Positions 1 through 7,235 of a stretch of DNA of 24,852 nt are shown here, in pieces. A program made the position numbers and the translations under genes. Each line of letters begins with the position of its first letter. Position 1 is the stretch's first letter. This DNA is from Chloroflexota bacterium. Its GTDB lineage: Bacteria; Chloroflexota; Anaerolineae; Anaerolineales; Anaerolineaceae. The notes under the pieces are model-generated. The model saw only the letters and a program-made list of their open reading frames with translations. It was not told the DNA's origin and ran no database searches. The stretch lies in assembly GCA_023434145.1 (NCBI GenBank), contig JAEYTI010000236.1, forward strand, positions 1 to 24,852, in the 5' to 3' direction.

Positions 1-90
1 TTGTGTTGCCCCCGCTACGCCCCCACCAAACCGCGGCCAAAACACACAAACCGATATCCGACTGAGTTGTTACGAAAAATCTGTGGAGGA

Positions 91-528
91 TTATGGCGCT
101 CGAACTACGGCAGAAGCGGCGATGTCACCGGCTTTCTCAAAGTGCAGCGTGATGTCCATCTCCTGCCCGTCAACGAGATCTTCGTTCAAATTCATCAGCA
201 TCACATGCAGTCCGCCCGGTGCAAACGTCACCTGCTCTCCTGCCGGAATCGGCACGTTCTCCTGGTGTTCCATGACCATCTTTCCTGAGGCATCCATCTT
301 GCTCAGGTGCAGCTCTACCATGCGCGCTTTATCGCAGTCCACACTGAGCAGCGTGTCGTCGCCGCCTGTTTCATTATTGATCACAAAGTAAATGGCAGAG
401 TTCTCACCGGCGGGCGCCGCTCGTACCCAGGCATCGTTCACCGAGAACGGCCCCTGCTCGGGCTGGCAAGCAGTTAGTGCGATCCCCAATATCATGAGGA
501 ACGCGAACAATATACTGTGACGTTTCAT
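91..528 (-). CDS. PCu(A)C-family periplasmic copper chaperone lipoprotein
   Basis: A 145-residue lipoprotein of the PCu(A)C (DUF461) family, which binds Cu(I) outside the membrane and delivers it to the CuA centre of cytochrome oxidase. The signal peptide spans residues 1-20, with lipobox LTAC and Cys21. The copper signature H(M)X10MX21HXM is present with exact spacing: His74, Met86, His108, Met110. The start at 528 is chosen because GGAGGG lies just upstream; an in-frame ATG at 600 would put non-signal residues before the signal peptide. A TATAAT box sits about 20 bp upstream. The gene is monocistronic here, with no oxidase or SCO gene in view. The family call is secure; the in vivo partner is inferred. 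Confidence 0.92.
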   Translation of the reverse strand: MKRHSILFAFLMILGIALTACQPEQGPFSVNDAWVRAAPAGENSAIYFVINNETGGDDTLLSVDCDKARMVELHLSKMDASGKMVMEHQENVPIPAGEQVTFAPGGLHVMLMNLNEDLVDGQEMDITLHFEKAGDIAASAVVRAP

Positions 529-546
529 CTTTTTCCCTCCAATAAT

Positions 547-552
547 ATTATA
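547..552 (-). promoter_or_regulatory. -10 box (TATAAT) for the copper chaperone gene
   Basis: A perfect TATAAT on the minus strand, about 19 bp before the chosen start codon. The predicted transcript start falls near 540, giving a leader of about 12 nt that holds only the Shine-Dalgarno sequence. No convincing -35 box is seen at 16-18 bp. Confidence 0.5.
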
Positions 553-614
553 CCGATAAGCAGAAAACTGGCATATAGAAAACAGCAAATGTCTATACAA
601 TTAAGAACCCATCC

Positions 615-674
615 GAAATTTTTGTGCAGGTTGTTTGGGTGGCTACGCCCCTAAACAACCTGCACAAAAATTTC
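615..674 (-). terminator. 22-bp inverted repeat downstream of the phosphoesterase operon
   Basis: Perfect 22-bp arms at 615-636 and 653-674 flank a 16-nt loop. The pairing continues imperfectly outward through ACCCA/TGGGT to about 607-682. It lies 37 bp past the stop of the 2H gene, so it probably ends that operon, but no U-tract follows on the minus strand. Confidence 0.75.
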
Positions 675-711
675 AGGTGGGTTTCGTTGGATAATATGGG
701 TGCTTTTTGGG

Positions 712-1254
712 CTAACCACCGAAATTTTGCTTCTCAAGCACGCTCCCACCTTCTATTCGGAAGCCGCCAAACAAGACTCCGGTAATGTGGCCTGCGCGCG
801 GCGGGTTTGCATCACGCAGCACCTCCAACTGCCGGCCAATCTGCGCTTTCGGAACGCGAAAACCCACCGTTACGTGCGGCGACCATGCCCCGGGCGCATA
901 ATATGGCGGAATATTGGTGCTGTGCCGGTGAATCAGCGCATAGAGCTGCTCGTGCAGATCGAGCAGGGCGCGGTTCACCACCGGCTCCAGCATGACAACC
1001 CCATCGCCATCGCCTAGAAAGACGCCCAGCGCGGCGAACTGCACCGGCACCGGCGGCTGCTGCGCTAACCACGGCATCAGACCTTGTCGCAGCGCGGGTA
1101 CGTCGAGCGTTTCTGCCAGCGCCAGCGTCATGTGCGGCTGATAGTCGAGGCTCGGCAGAATGGACGGCATCCCCGCGTCTACCGTGGACTGCCAAAGCCG
1201 GCGCAGTTCTTGCTCGGTTTGCTCGTCAAAGGTTAGTACCGCTCCATAGATCAT
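712..1254 (-). CDS. 2H phosphoesterase (2'-5' RNA ligase / cyclic phosphodiesterase superfamily)
   Basis: A 180-residue protein of the 2H phosphoesterase superfamily, which acts on 2',3'-cyclic or 2'-5' phosphodiester bonds in RNA or nucleotides. The two defining HxTx motifs are visible: His41-Met-Thr43 and His127-Val-Thr129, each in a hydrophobic strand. Length fits the family. The start is set at 1254, where the ATG overlaps the upstream TGA by four bases (ATGA), implying translational coupling. It is the last gene of the HAD/metallophosphoesterase/2H operon. The exact substrate cannot be read from the sequence. Confidence 0.88.
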   Translation of the reverse strand: MIYGAVLTFDEQTEQELRRLWQSTVDAGMPSILPSLDYQPHMTLALAETLDVPALRQGLMPWLAQQPPVPVQFAALGVFLGDGDGVVMLEPVVNRALLDLHEQLYALIHRHSTNIPPYYAPGAWSPHVTVGFRVPKAQIGRQLEVLRDANPPRAGHITGVLFGGFRIEGGSVLEKQNFGG

Positions 1255-1886
1255 CGGTTTTGCTCCTGGCGTTCTTCCACCCACTGCCAGCGGCGCAGCG
1301 CGTACCCCGTCAGTGGAACCACCTGGGTGCGCACCGGCTCGCCCTGCGCGATATAGATCAGGCCAAAAGTTGGCCCGCGCCCCTGCTCCGGTCCGGTGGT
1401 CGCCGAACCCGGGTTAAACAGCAGCTTATGCTCTGCCATCAGCGTGATTGCGTGGTGCGTATGCCCAAACACAATCACCTGCGCCTCTCCACCGGCTCGC
1501 ACCAGATCTTTGATGTAATGATCCACCTTGTACCCGAACAGCAGGTGCTTTCCCTTATCGATAAAGTAGGAGAGAACCCCGCCGTGCCCGTGCATCACTG
1601 CCACGCGAACCCCGCAGAATTGGCACTGCGCCACCATCGGCAGGCCGCGCAAGAAGATATCGCGGTTTCCGCGCACGGCGGTTACGGGAGCCACCGACGA
1701 GAGCGCGTTCATCACCCGCCGCGAAGAAATATCCCCCGCGTGCAGAATGTGCGATACGCCCGCTTTGCGCAGGGCAGGCAGCAAATTTGGATGGAGCGAC
1801 CGGGCGCGATCGGGGATGTGGGTATCCGCGACGACGCCGATGATACAAGAAGAAGTGGGTGTGATGGGATCAGCAACGCCGGGCAT
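1251..1886 (-). CDS. YfcE/MJ0936-type metallophosphoesterase
   Basis: A 211-residue calcineurin-like phosphodiesterase of the YfcE/MJ0936 family, a cytoplasmic dinuclear-metal phosphodiesterase. The full metal-ligand set is present in order: Asp21-x-His23, Gly51-Asp52 preceded by His49, Gly-Asn-Arg-Asp at 73-76, His99-Gly-His101, and Gly-His-Thr-His at 141-144. The ATG start at 1886 has AGGA a few bases upstream. It starts 13 bp after the HAD gene stop and overlaps the next gene by four bases, so it is the middle gene of an operon. The physiological substrate is unknown. Confidence 0.9.
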   Translation of the reverse strand: MPGVADPITPTSSCIIGVVADTHIPDRARSLHPNLLPALRKAGVSHILHAGDISSRRVMNALSSVAPVTAVRGNRDIFLRGLPMVAQCQFCGVRVAVMHGHGGVLSYFIDKGKHLLFGYKVDHYIKDLVRAGGEAQVIVFGHTHHAITLMAEHKLLFNPGSATTGPEQGRGPTFGLIYIAQGEPVRTQVVPLTGYALRRWQWVEERQEQNR

Positions 1887-1899
1887 GCAGGTTCCTGGG

Positions 1900-2529
1900 T
1901 TAAACGGGCGGATTGGGGATGCCGAGCAGGGTGATCAGCGCATGACGGGCTTGCTCTGCCCCGGTAAAGTGGACGGCGTGCATGCCAACCGCCTCCGCGC
2001 CCTCGATGTTGCGGGCGGCGTCATCTACCAGTACGGCTTCTTCTGGACGCGCCCCAACCGCGTGCAGGGTGAAGTGATAGATCTCGGGGAACGGTTTGAC
2101 CATGCCCACCTGCGCGGAATTGACGATCACATCGAAGGCATCTTCGATGCGCAGCTTCTCGCGGATGAACCAGGCCAGATCTGGCACCCAGTTGTTGGAA
2201 AGCAAGGCTGTGGTGTAGGCAGGCCGCAGCGATTGGATCAGCCGGATGAGCGAGAAATCCACCACGTCACCAGCGAAGAATTCATCCAGCACGCCGGGGA
2301 TCTGTTCCGGCGGCAGGCCCAGGCGGCGGGCAATCTCGTCCCACGCCTCCTGTTGGGTAGCCTGCCCGCGCTCCGCCTGCTGCATTACCGGGTTCCCAAA
2401 GACAATGTCTTCCAGCTCAGCGCGGGTTTTGCCCAGGCGCTTTGCCAGGGCCACACGCGGGGCGGGGTTATCCGTTCGCAGCAGTACGCCGCCCAGGTCA
2501 AAAATCACAGCGCGGATGGTAGAGGTCAT
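1900..2529 (-). CDS. HAD superfamily (subfamily IA, YihX-like) phosphatase
   Basis: A 209-residue haloacid-dehalogenase-fold phosphatase. Motif I is FDLGGVL with nucleophile Asp11; the second acidic position is Gly, as in the YihX-like DLGN/DLGG group. Motif II is Ser111-Asn112, motif III Lys145, and motif IV Asp169-Asp170. An alpha-helical cap fills residues 20-95. The start at 2529 is preferred because AGGA precedes it and the upstream promoter places the transcript start near 2554, which excludes the longer frame opening at 2589. It is the first gene of the phosphoesterase operon. Substrate unknown, probably a small phosphorylated metabolite. Confidence 0.85.
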   Translation of the reverse strand: MTSTIRAVIFDLGGVLLRTDNPAPRVALAKRLGKTRAELEDIVFGNPVMQQAERGQATQQEAWDEIARRLGLPPEQIPGVLDEFFAGDVVDFSLIRLIQSLRPAYTTALLSNNWVPDLAWFIREKLRIEDAFDVIVNSAQVGMVKPFPEIYHFTLHAVGARPEEAVLVDDAARNIEGAEAVGMHAVHFTGAEQARHALITLLGIPNPPV

Positions 2530-2560
2530 GGGGGTTCCTTTGGGGTGAGATGTTCTTGCA

Positions 2561-2589
2561 AGTATATCTATAATCTCTCCCACTGACAA
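2561..2589 (-). promoter_or_regulatory. Sigma-70-like promoter of the phosphoesterase operon
   Basis: On the minus strand TTGTCA (2584-2589) is separated by exactly 17 bp from TATACT (2561-2566). The expected transcript start near 2554 leaves a leader of about 25 nt carrying the AGGA ribosome binding site. Confidence 0.75.
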
Positions 2590-2618
2590 TTGTATTTTCC
2601 TGGGTCTCTATGGCTTTG

Positions 2619-2792
2619 CCAAAGTCAACCCCACCCCCGGCCCCGCCCCACGCTTGGGGCGGGGAGAAAGAAAAAGAGGGATTTCGCGGCCCATGAGGGC
2701 CGCGAAACCCCTCAATCCCACTTCTGAGAACAAGGGATTTGAAAAATTCAATCGACTTTGGAAGAGCCATACCTGGTTCTCCAGGTATGGCT
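2619..2792. repeat. Cluster of three hairpins between divergent genes
   Basis: Three inverted repeats in series. 2641-2650/2655-2664 is a 10-bp G/C-only stem with a 4-nt loop. 2676-2692/2697-2713 is 17 bp with one mismatch and a 4-nt loop. 2765-2776/2781-2792 is a perfect 12-bp stem with a 4-nt loop. CCAAAGTC at 2619 and GACTTTGG at 2754 could enclose the first two. The C-rich start resembles the arms at 10393 and 20757. The cluster lies upstream of both flanking genes, so it is not obviously a terminator. Confidence 0.65.
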
Positions 2793-3095
2793 GTACAGCT
2801 ACCTTGTGATGTGCGCGTACACTCACCACACCCGAAAAATCGCCACTGCATTTCAAAGTAATAGGGGCTGCTTTAACGATGTTATATGCGAGAAAATATT
2901 TCGATCGTATCAAAGTTTGATACAGCTATTGAAAACGTCTTTACATGGGATAGTAATCTCGTTATTATGTACTTTAATAGTCATCGATGTTTCCGTTTGG
3001 AGGCATCCATTCAGCCGGAATCCGGCAGACGGGGGAGAAGGAGACGCAATAAGGAAGCACACAAAATCTGACAAATAACAGAAATAGTGGGTTCC
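2793..3095. other. AT-richer intergenic stretch without a supported gene
   Basis: The short open frames here lack a ribosome binding site and family features, so none is called. The only structured element I see is the 17-bp palindrome at 2907-2923. Confidence 0.5.
2907..2923. promoter_or_regulatory. Palindromic operator candidate GTATCAAA-G-TTTGATAC
   Basis: A perfect 8-bp inverted repeat around one central base. The size and symmetry are typical of a site for a dimeric regulator. It lies about 245 bp upstream of the regulator 1 promoter and about 340 bp upstream of the phosphoesterase promoter, so what it controls is unclear. Confidence 0.35.
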
Positions 3096-3124
3096 TTTCA
3101 CCAAAGTTTGACCAAATTCGACCA
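3096..3124 (+). promoter_or_regulatory. Triple direct repeat, likely OmpR/PhoB-type operator
   Basis: TTTCACCA (3096), TTTGACCA (3107) and TTCGACCA (3117) recur every 11 and 10 bp, one per helical turn, ending 28 bp before the -35 box. OmpR/PhoB winged-helix regulators bind such head-to-tail repeats, and the gene downstream encodes one. Similar half-sites precede the paralogue's promoter at 8081-8097, so autoregulation or cross-regulation is inferred. Confidence 0.6.
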
Positions 3125-3152
3125 TAATTCCTCGAACGTTCGTAGATTTCTA

Positions 3153-3181
3153 TTGACATTCGCATATTGGTTTGTTACGAT
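3153..3181 (+). promoter_or_regulatory. Sigma-70-like promoter of response regulator 1
   Basis: TTGACA (3153-3158), a 17-bp spacer and TACGAT (3176-3181). The predicted transcript start near 3188 gives a leader of about 170 nt. That leader contains a small GTTAGA/TCTAAC hairpin (3229-3242) and no obvious terminator. Confidence 0.75.
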
Positions 3182-3359
3182 ATAACCAAAGAACCGGCAA
3201 ACCATTGCGAATTAGTCATAATAAGCAGTTAGAAATCTAACGATGTTCCTTGATCGGCCATCTTCTCCATCAGGAGCTGGCACACCTGCGTGGCCCAAGG
3301 GGGAAACGTTGGTTCAAGATAACACAACGGTGGATTTGGTTACAAAGATGGGAGGAATC

Positions 3360-4136
3360 ATGCAGGATCAAAACGGTTTCATGGACATTTCAAACCAGAA
3401 TGGGGTTGGCGCGGATCTCGATGAGGTCTACGCGAGCAACCGAAAACGTATCCTGGTGGTTGAGGATGAGCCCGACACCGTACTGCTGCTCAAGCACATT
3501 CTTCGAGCAGCGGGGTACAACGTACTCGGCGCTTACAGCGGCCAGGAAGCGCTCAAAAAGTTCAGCGAGCTAAAACCCAATCTGGTCCTGCTAGATCTGA
3601 TGATGCCCGGGATGGATGGGTGGGAAACGTACCGGTACCTGCGCCAGATGTCGGAAGTGCCGGTGATGATCCTCTCAGCCGTTTCCAATAAAGATGAAGT
3701 GGTGCGCGCCCTGCGCGCCGGCGTAGATGATTTCCTGACCAAGCCTTTCCTCAACGCAGAACTGGTCGCCCGCATCGAAGCAGTGCTGCGCCGCTCGCAA
3801 GGGAAAGAAGCAGACGTTGACCGCCTCATCTTCCCCGAGACAGACCTGATCATTGACTTCCGAACGCAAGAGATCATCCACTGCGGGCAGCGCATGCAGC
3901 TGACCGGGCGGGAGTTCTCGATTATGGCCTTACTGGCCCGCAGCGCGCCGGCCATTGTGGCCTACCATGATATTGCTGTGAAGATTTGGGATGAAGACAC
4001 GGCAGAGGCGCGCAACCGGATTAAGTACCTGGTTCACTTGCTGCGGCGAAAGTTCCAAAAACTGCCCGGCAGCCCAGACTTCATCGAAAACGTTGACCGG
4101 CTAGGTTATAAGCTTCGCACAACATTCGCTACTTGA
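3360..4136 (+). CDS. OmpR/PhoB-type response regulator 1
   Basis: A 258-residue two-component response regulator. The receiver domain spans about 29-145, with acidic pair Glu35-Asp36, phospho-acceptor Asp79, switch Ser106 and Lys128, so it should be phosphorylatable. The winged-helix DNA-binding domain spans about 158-255. The start at 3360 is chosen for the GGGAGGAATC ribosome binding site just upstream and because the N-terminus then aligns with the paralogue at 8346; a frame open from 3243 would add 39 unmatched residues. Both paralogues share the unusual N-terminal tail ending DLDEVYAS. They are roughly 60% identical and flank a sortase and its substrate. No histidine kinase is adjacent. 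Confidence 0.9.
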   Translation: MQDQNGFMDISNQNGVGADLDEVYASNRKRILVVEDEPDTVLLLKHILRAAGYNVLGAYSGQEALKKFSELKPNLVLLDLMMPGMDGWETYRYLRQMSEVPVMILSAVSNKDEVVRALRAGVDDFLTKPFLNAELVARIEAVLRRSQGKEADVDRLIFPETDLIIDFRTQEIIHCGQRMQLTGREFSIMALLARSAPAIVAYHDIAVKIWDEDTAEARNRIKYLVHLLRRKFQKLPGSPDFIENVDRLGYKLRTTFAT

Positions 4137-4210
4137 GGCGGCAGCCTGCATAGCAGTCCACCTCACAATCCGCTGCGCTTCGCTCGAACTTTTCCAACGG
4201 CTTAAAAGGA

Positions 4211-4276
4211 TTTCAGGAGGTGCCTGGTGTGTGGCAAAGAAGCACTTCTTTGCCACACACCAGGCACCTCCTGAAA
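4211..4276 (+). terminator. 32-bp perfect inverted repeat after response regulator 1
   Basis: Arms 4211-4242 and 4245-4276 are perfectly complementary over 32 bp, with a nominal 2-nt loop. It lies 75 bp past the regulator stop and about 200 bp before the surface-protein gene. AATATC follows instead of a U-tract, so canonical intrinsic termination is doubtful despite the very stable stem. Confidence 0.7.
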
Positions 4277-4472
4277 ATATCAGAGAGCCATTCAATCAGA
4301 GGGTGCAAAACGGTTAGCGTTCGCCCGGCGATCATCACAGCCCTTTCGCCAAGCAGCCATCGTTGATGTTTCCCTTTCCCCGGTATGACGGTATGACTAC
4401 GGAGGGACAGCCGCAGTGCTTCTCCGTCTCGCCGGGGTGCTGTCCCCAAGCCAGGTGGATTGAGAGGTAGGT
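4277..4472 (+). other. Possible structured 5' region of the surface-protein gene
   Basis: It contains a tandem GGTATGAC repeat (4382-4397) and mutually exclusive pairings. GGGACAGC (4404-4411) can pair with GCTGTCCC (4439-4446). ACGGAG (4399-4404) can pair with CTCCGT (4422-4427). CCCCGG (4378-4383) can pair with CCGGGG (4432-4437), which lies inside the first loop and so could form a pseudoknot. It matches no riboswitch I can recall. The ribosome binding site is the AGAGGTAGG just before 4473. No confident promoter was found. Confidence 0.3.
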
Positions 4473-7118
4473 ATGCGCAAAAAAAATATCGTACGGGCCC
4501 TTACCCGCGCATTATACGCGGGCGGCACGATTTTCTTCATCGCCGGACTGCTTCTCTTAGCGGTTAGCTCTCCAGCCTTAGCAGTCCAGTCACGCGCGCC
4601 GGCAAGCGCTCAGGACCCCCTGCCCGCGGATGTTGAACCCCGCGCGGATACGGGCGTTTTTGTTGGCGCAGCGGCAAACGCCAGGGTGGTCTATCAAGAG
4701 TCCGTCGCGGATGCCAGCCGGCGGCTGATCGACAACCTGTTCCAGGGCGAGCAGCCCGCGGCCTGCCCCTGCGCGGCTGGCAGTGAGGAAATTCAGAACT
4801 CCCTCCTGCAGGGCACGCCCTGCCCCTGCCTGACGATCACCCCACCTGCGCCCGGCACACCCGGCACCGGAACATCTGTGGGCTTCTACGGCGGCTGCGT
4901 TTGCTCGTGTGACGGCGCGTTTACTACCGTTTGTAACGCTGGCGGCGACGACATGCTCTCCGAGATCCAGTGGCAGCTTTACAACAACGCCAGCGGCAGC
5001 CCCGCCTCGGGGCAGGTTGTTGCATCTGGCACGCTGGGTCCGCTGGCAAGCGGCGAATGCACTTCACTAGACGCGGCCCCGCCCCTGCCCGGCAACTACG
5101 CCTACCGGCTGGTGGATGAAGATGGAACGGTAATCTGGAGCAATTCGTGCAGCGTCGGTGGAGATTGCTTCCCCGGCGAAGGCACCCCTACCGCCACCGC
5201 GCCGTCTGTCGAGATCACCCCCTCAGCCACCGATCCCGGCACGGGGGTAACACCCACCGCCACAGCCCCCGGTGTAGAAATTACCCTGACCACAACACCC
5301 GGCAGCGGAACAGCAACGACCACCGCCACCAGCATCCCGCCCCTGCCGGTAAACCTGAGCGCAGTATGCAGCTATGAAGATGAAGATACCATGCTGTGGA
5401 AGGTTGCGAACACTACCGCCGAAGCAATCGACTTCACATGGCAGGTAGTAGGCAGCTCGGAAACGGGCAGCGGCACGGTAGACGCCAACGGCTCTACCTA
5501 CTTTGAAACCTCCGCGGGCAGCAAAACCGTGCAGTTATACGTGAATGGCGTGCTGGCAGACACAGAAGCCAGCCTGCCGCCCTGCAAGGTAGCCCTTACG
5601 GTCTCATACGCTTGCACCGCGGAAGGACTGGTCTGGTCCATCACCAACCCCAACAGCTTTGGCGCGGACTATCAATGGAGCATCGACGGCGGCGCGCAGA
5701 CCGGCAGCGGCATGATCCCCGCCGGGCAGACCATTGTGGTCGCGACGACCTCGGATGGCGCGCACACCTTCAACCTCACCTGGACGGACGACCGCCCCGG
5801 CGAGCATGTAACGGTTGTTTCTTCCCCCGCCGACCCCTGCCCCGTGCAGGAACCTACCTTTACTGCCACCGCCCCGGGTGTTGAGATCAGCCTGACGCCG
5901 ACCCCAACCCCAACAAACACGCTGGTAGGCGCAACATCCACATTTACCCCCACGCCTACCAACACCCAGCCGGTGAACACCGCGACGCTAACACCCACCC
6001 CCACCGCTACCGCCCCCGGCGTGGAGATCACGTTTACCAGCACCCCCACGGCAACCAGTACGGTACCGGCAGGCACAGCCACCAACACGCCCACCATCAC
6101 TGCCACTGCCCCCGGCGTGCAGATCACACTGACCAGCACCCTGGCAGTGGCTACCGCTACATCAACCAATACACCGACGAACACCGCTACGGTGACCAAT
6201 ACCGTCCCGGTGGTGTCTACGGTTACCAACACGCCTACCATCACCAGCACCGCGCCGGGCGTGCAAATTACACTGACGTTCACGCCCTCGCCGACCGCCA
6301 CGAACACTTTGCCCCCACCCACGGCGACATTTACGCCCACCGTAACGCTCACGCCGCCGCTGACGATCATCACCGTTAGCCCACAGCCTACGCTTACCTC
6401 ACTGCCGGCGGAGAACTTCAGCCTGAACAGCATCTGCCCCTACCCCGATGATACGAACCTGCTGTGGTCGATCACCAACCCAACCGCCGTGGCAGCCAAC
6501 TACACCTGGCGTGTGATCGGCTCAACCGAAACCGGCTCTGGAGTGATCCCGGCCAACAGCACGATCTTCTTCAACACGTCGGCGGGCAGCAAAGTGGTCG
6601 AGCTGCTGATCAACGGTCAAGTTATCACCAGCGCGCCGAGCGCGCCGCCTTGTGTCCTGCCGCTCACGCTCAACTACGTGTGCGCCTCACCCGACACAGT
6701 CAACTGGTACGTAGCCAACGGCAACAACCAGACGGTTCCGTACGTGTGGGCTGTAGATAACCTGGCCTCCGGGCAGTCGCAGATTGGTCCGAACACCACC
6801 CAGGTGTTCGCCACCTCGGGGCTGGGCCAGCATACCGTCACCGTCACCTGGCTCATCGAGCCGCTGGGGCCGCGCGGCGTGCAGCTTACCGCCAACGTGG
6901 ATACCTGCGGTGGCGTGGTGACCACGCCCACCCAAATCGTCACCCTGGCTCCGCCGGTCATCACTTCGACCCCGGTCATCATTCCTGTCACCGGCGGTGA
7001 CTTCACTGCCCCGGCGCTGATCACCAGCATGCTTGGGCGGCTGTTCACCACCATCGGCCTGCTGCTGTTCGGCATGGCCATTACCGCCACCGTTGTCTTC
7101 GGACGCGGGAAAGTCTAA
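4473..7118 (+). CDS. Sortase-anchored Cys/Thr/Pro-rich surface protein
   Basis: An 881-residue secreted protein. A signal peptide spans residues 1 to about 38. A Cys-rich segment follows at about 95-235. Two copies of a beta-rich module (about 294-459 and 648-812) share the series LLWSITN, TETGSG and SAGSK, and each contains paired Cys residues. The linkers, about 185 residues between the modules, are Thr/Pro-rich and repeat a short unit of the type TATAPGVEIT six times. The C-terminus is a cell-wall sorting signal: IPVTG at 837-841, a hydrophobic segment at about 854-876, and a short basic tail. The sortase gene starts 117 bp downstream, so covalent surface anchoring is a strong inference. 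The function of the modules, such as adhesion or S-layer scaffold, is unknown. Confidence 0.85.
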   Translation: MRKKNIVRALTRALYAGGTIFFIAGLLLLAVSSPALAVQSRAPASAQDPLPADVEPRADTGVFVGAAANARVVYQESVADASRRLIDNLFQGEQPAACPCAAGSEEIQNSLLQGTPCPCLTITPPAPGTPGTGTSVGFYGGCVCSCDGAFTTVCNAGGDDMLSEIQWQLYNNASGSPASGQVVASGTLGPLASGECTSLDAAPPLPGNYAYRLVDEDGTVIWSNSCSVGGDCFPGEGTPTATAPSVEITPSATDPGTGVTPTATAPGVEITLTTTPGSGTATTTATSIPPLPVNLSAVCSYEDEDTMLWKVANTTAEAIDFTWQVVGSSETGSGTVDANGSTYFETSAGSKTVQLYVNGVLADTEASLPPCKVALTVSYACTAEGLVWSITNPNSFGADYQWSIDGGAQTGSGMIPAGQTIVVATTSDGAHTFNLTWTDDRPGEHVTVVSSPADPCPVQEPTFTATAPGVEISLTPTPTPTNTLVGATSTFTPTPTNTQPVNTATLTPTPTATAPGVEITFTSTPTATSTVPAGTATNTPTITATAPGVQITLTSTLAVATATSTNTPTNTATVTNTVPVVSTVTNTPTITSTAPGVQITLTFTPSPTATNTLPPPTATFTPTVTLTPPLTIITVSPQPTLTSLPAENFSLNSICPYPDDTNLLWSITNPTAVAANYTWRVIGSTETGSGVIPANSTIFFNTSAGSKVVELLINGQVITSAPSAPPCVLPLTLNYVCASPDTVNWYVANGNNQTVPYVWAVDNLASGQSQIGPNTTQVFATSGLGQHTVTVTWLIEPLGPRGVQLTANVDTCGGVVTTPTQIVTLAPPVITSTPVIIPVTGGDFTAPALITSMLGRLFTTIGLLLFGMAITATVVFGRGKV

Positions 7119-7140
7119 GGCCTATCGAAAAATTGTTATG

Positions 7141-7181
7141 TGTTTGTAGTTTGTGCGATGTTATCGCACAAACTACAAACA
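7141..7181 (+). terminator. 19-bp perfect inverted repeat between surface protein and sortase
   Basis: Perfect arms 7141-7159 and 7163-7181 with loop GTT. It starts 22 bp after the surface-protein stop. The following bases are not a U-run, so it may attenuate rather than fully stop read-through into the sortase, or protect the upstream mRNA. Confidence 0.7.
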
Positions 7182-7235
7182 TCAAAAATGGTTTTTGAAT
7201 AAGAATGAGGCTACAAGAGAGCATAACCTACTGAT

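Noticed and set aside
2758..3078. 106-codon open frame in the divergent gap
   Set aside because: It starts inside a hairpin, lacks a ribosome binding site and shows no recognisable domain.
3190..3240. Possible cyclic-di-GMP (GEMM) riboswitch before response regulator 1
   Set aside because: Only GGCAAACC matches; the conserved GACGCAAAGCC block and the second stem are absent.
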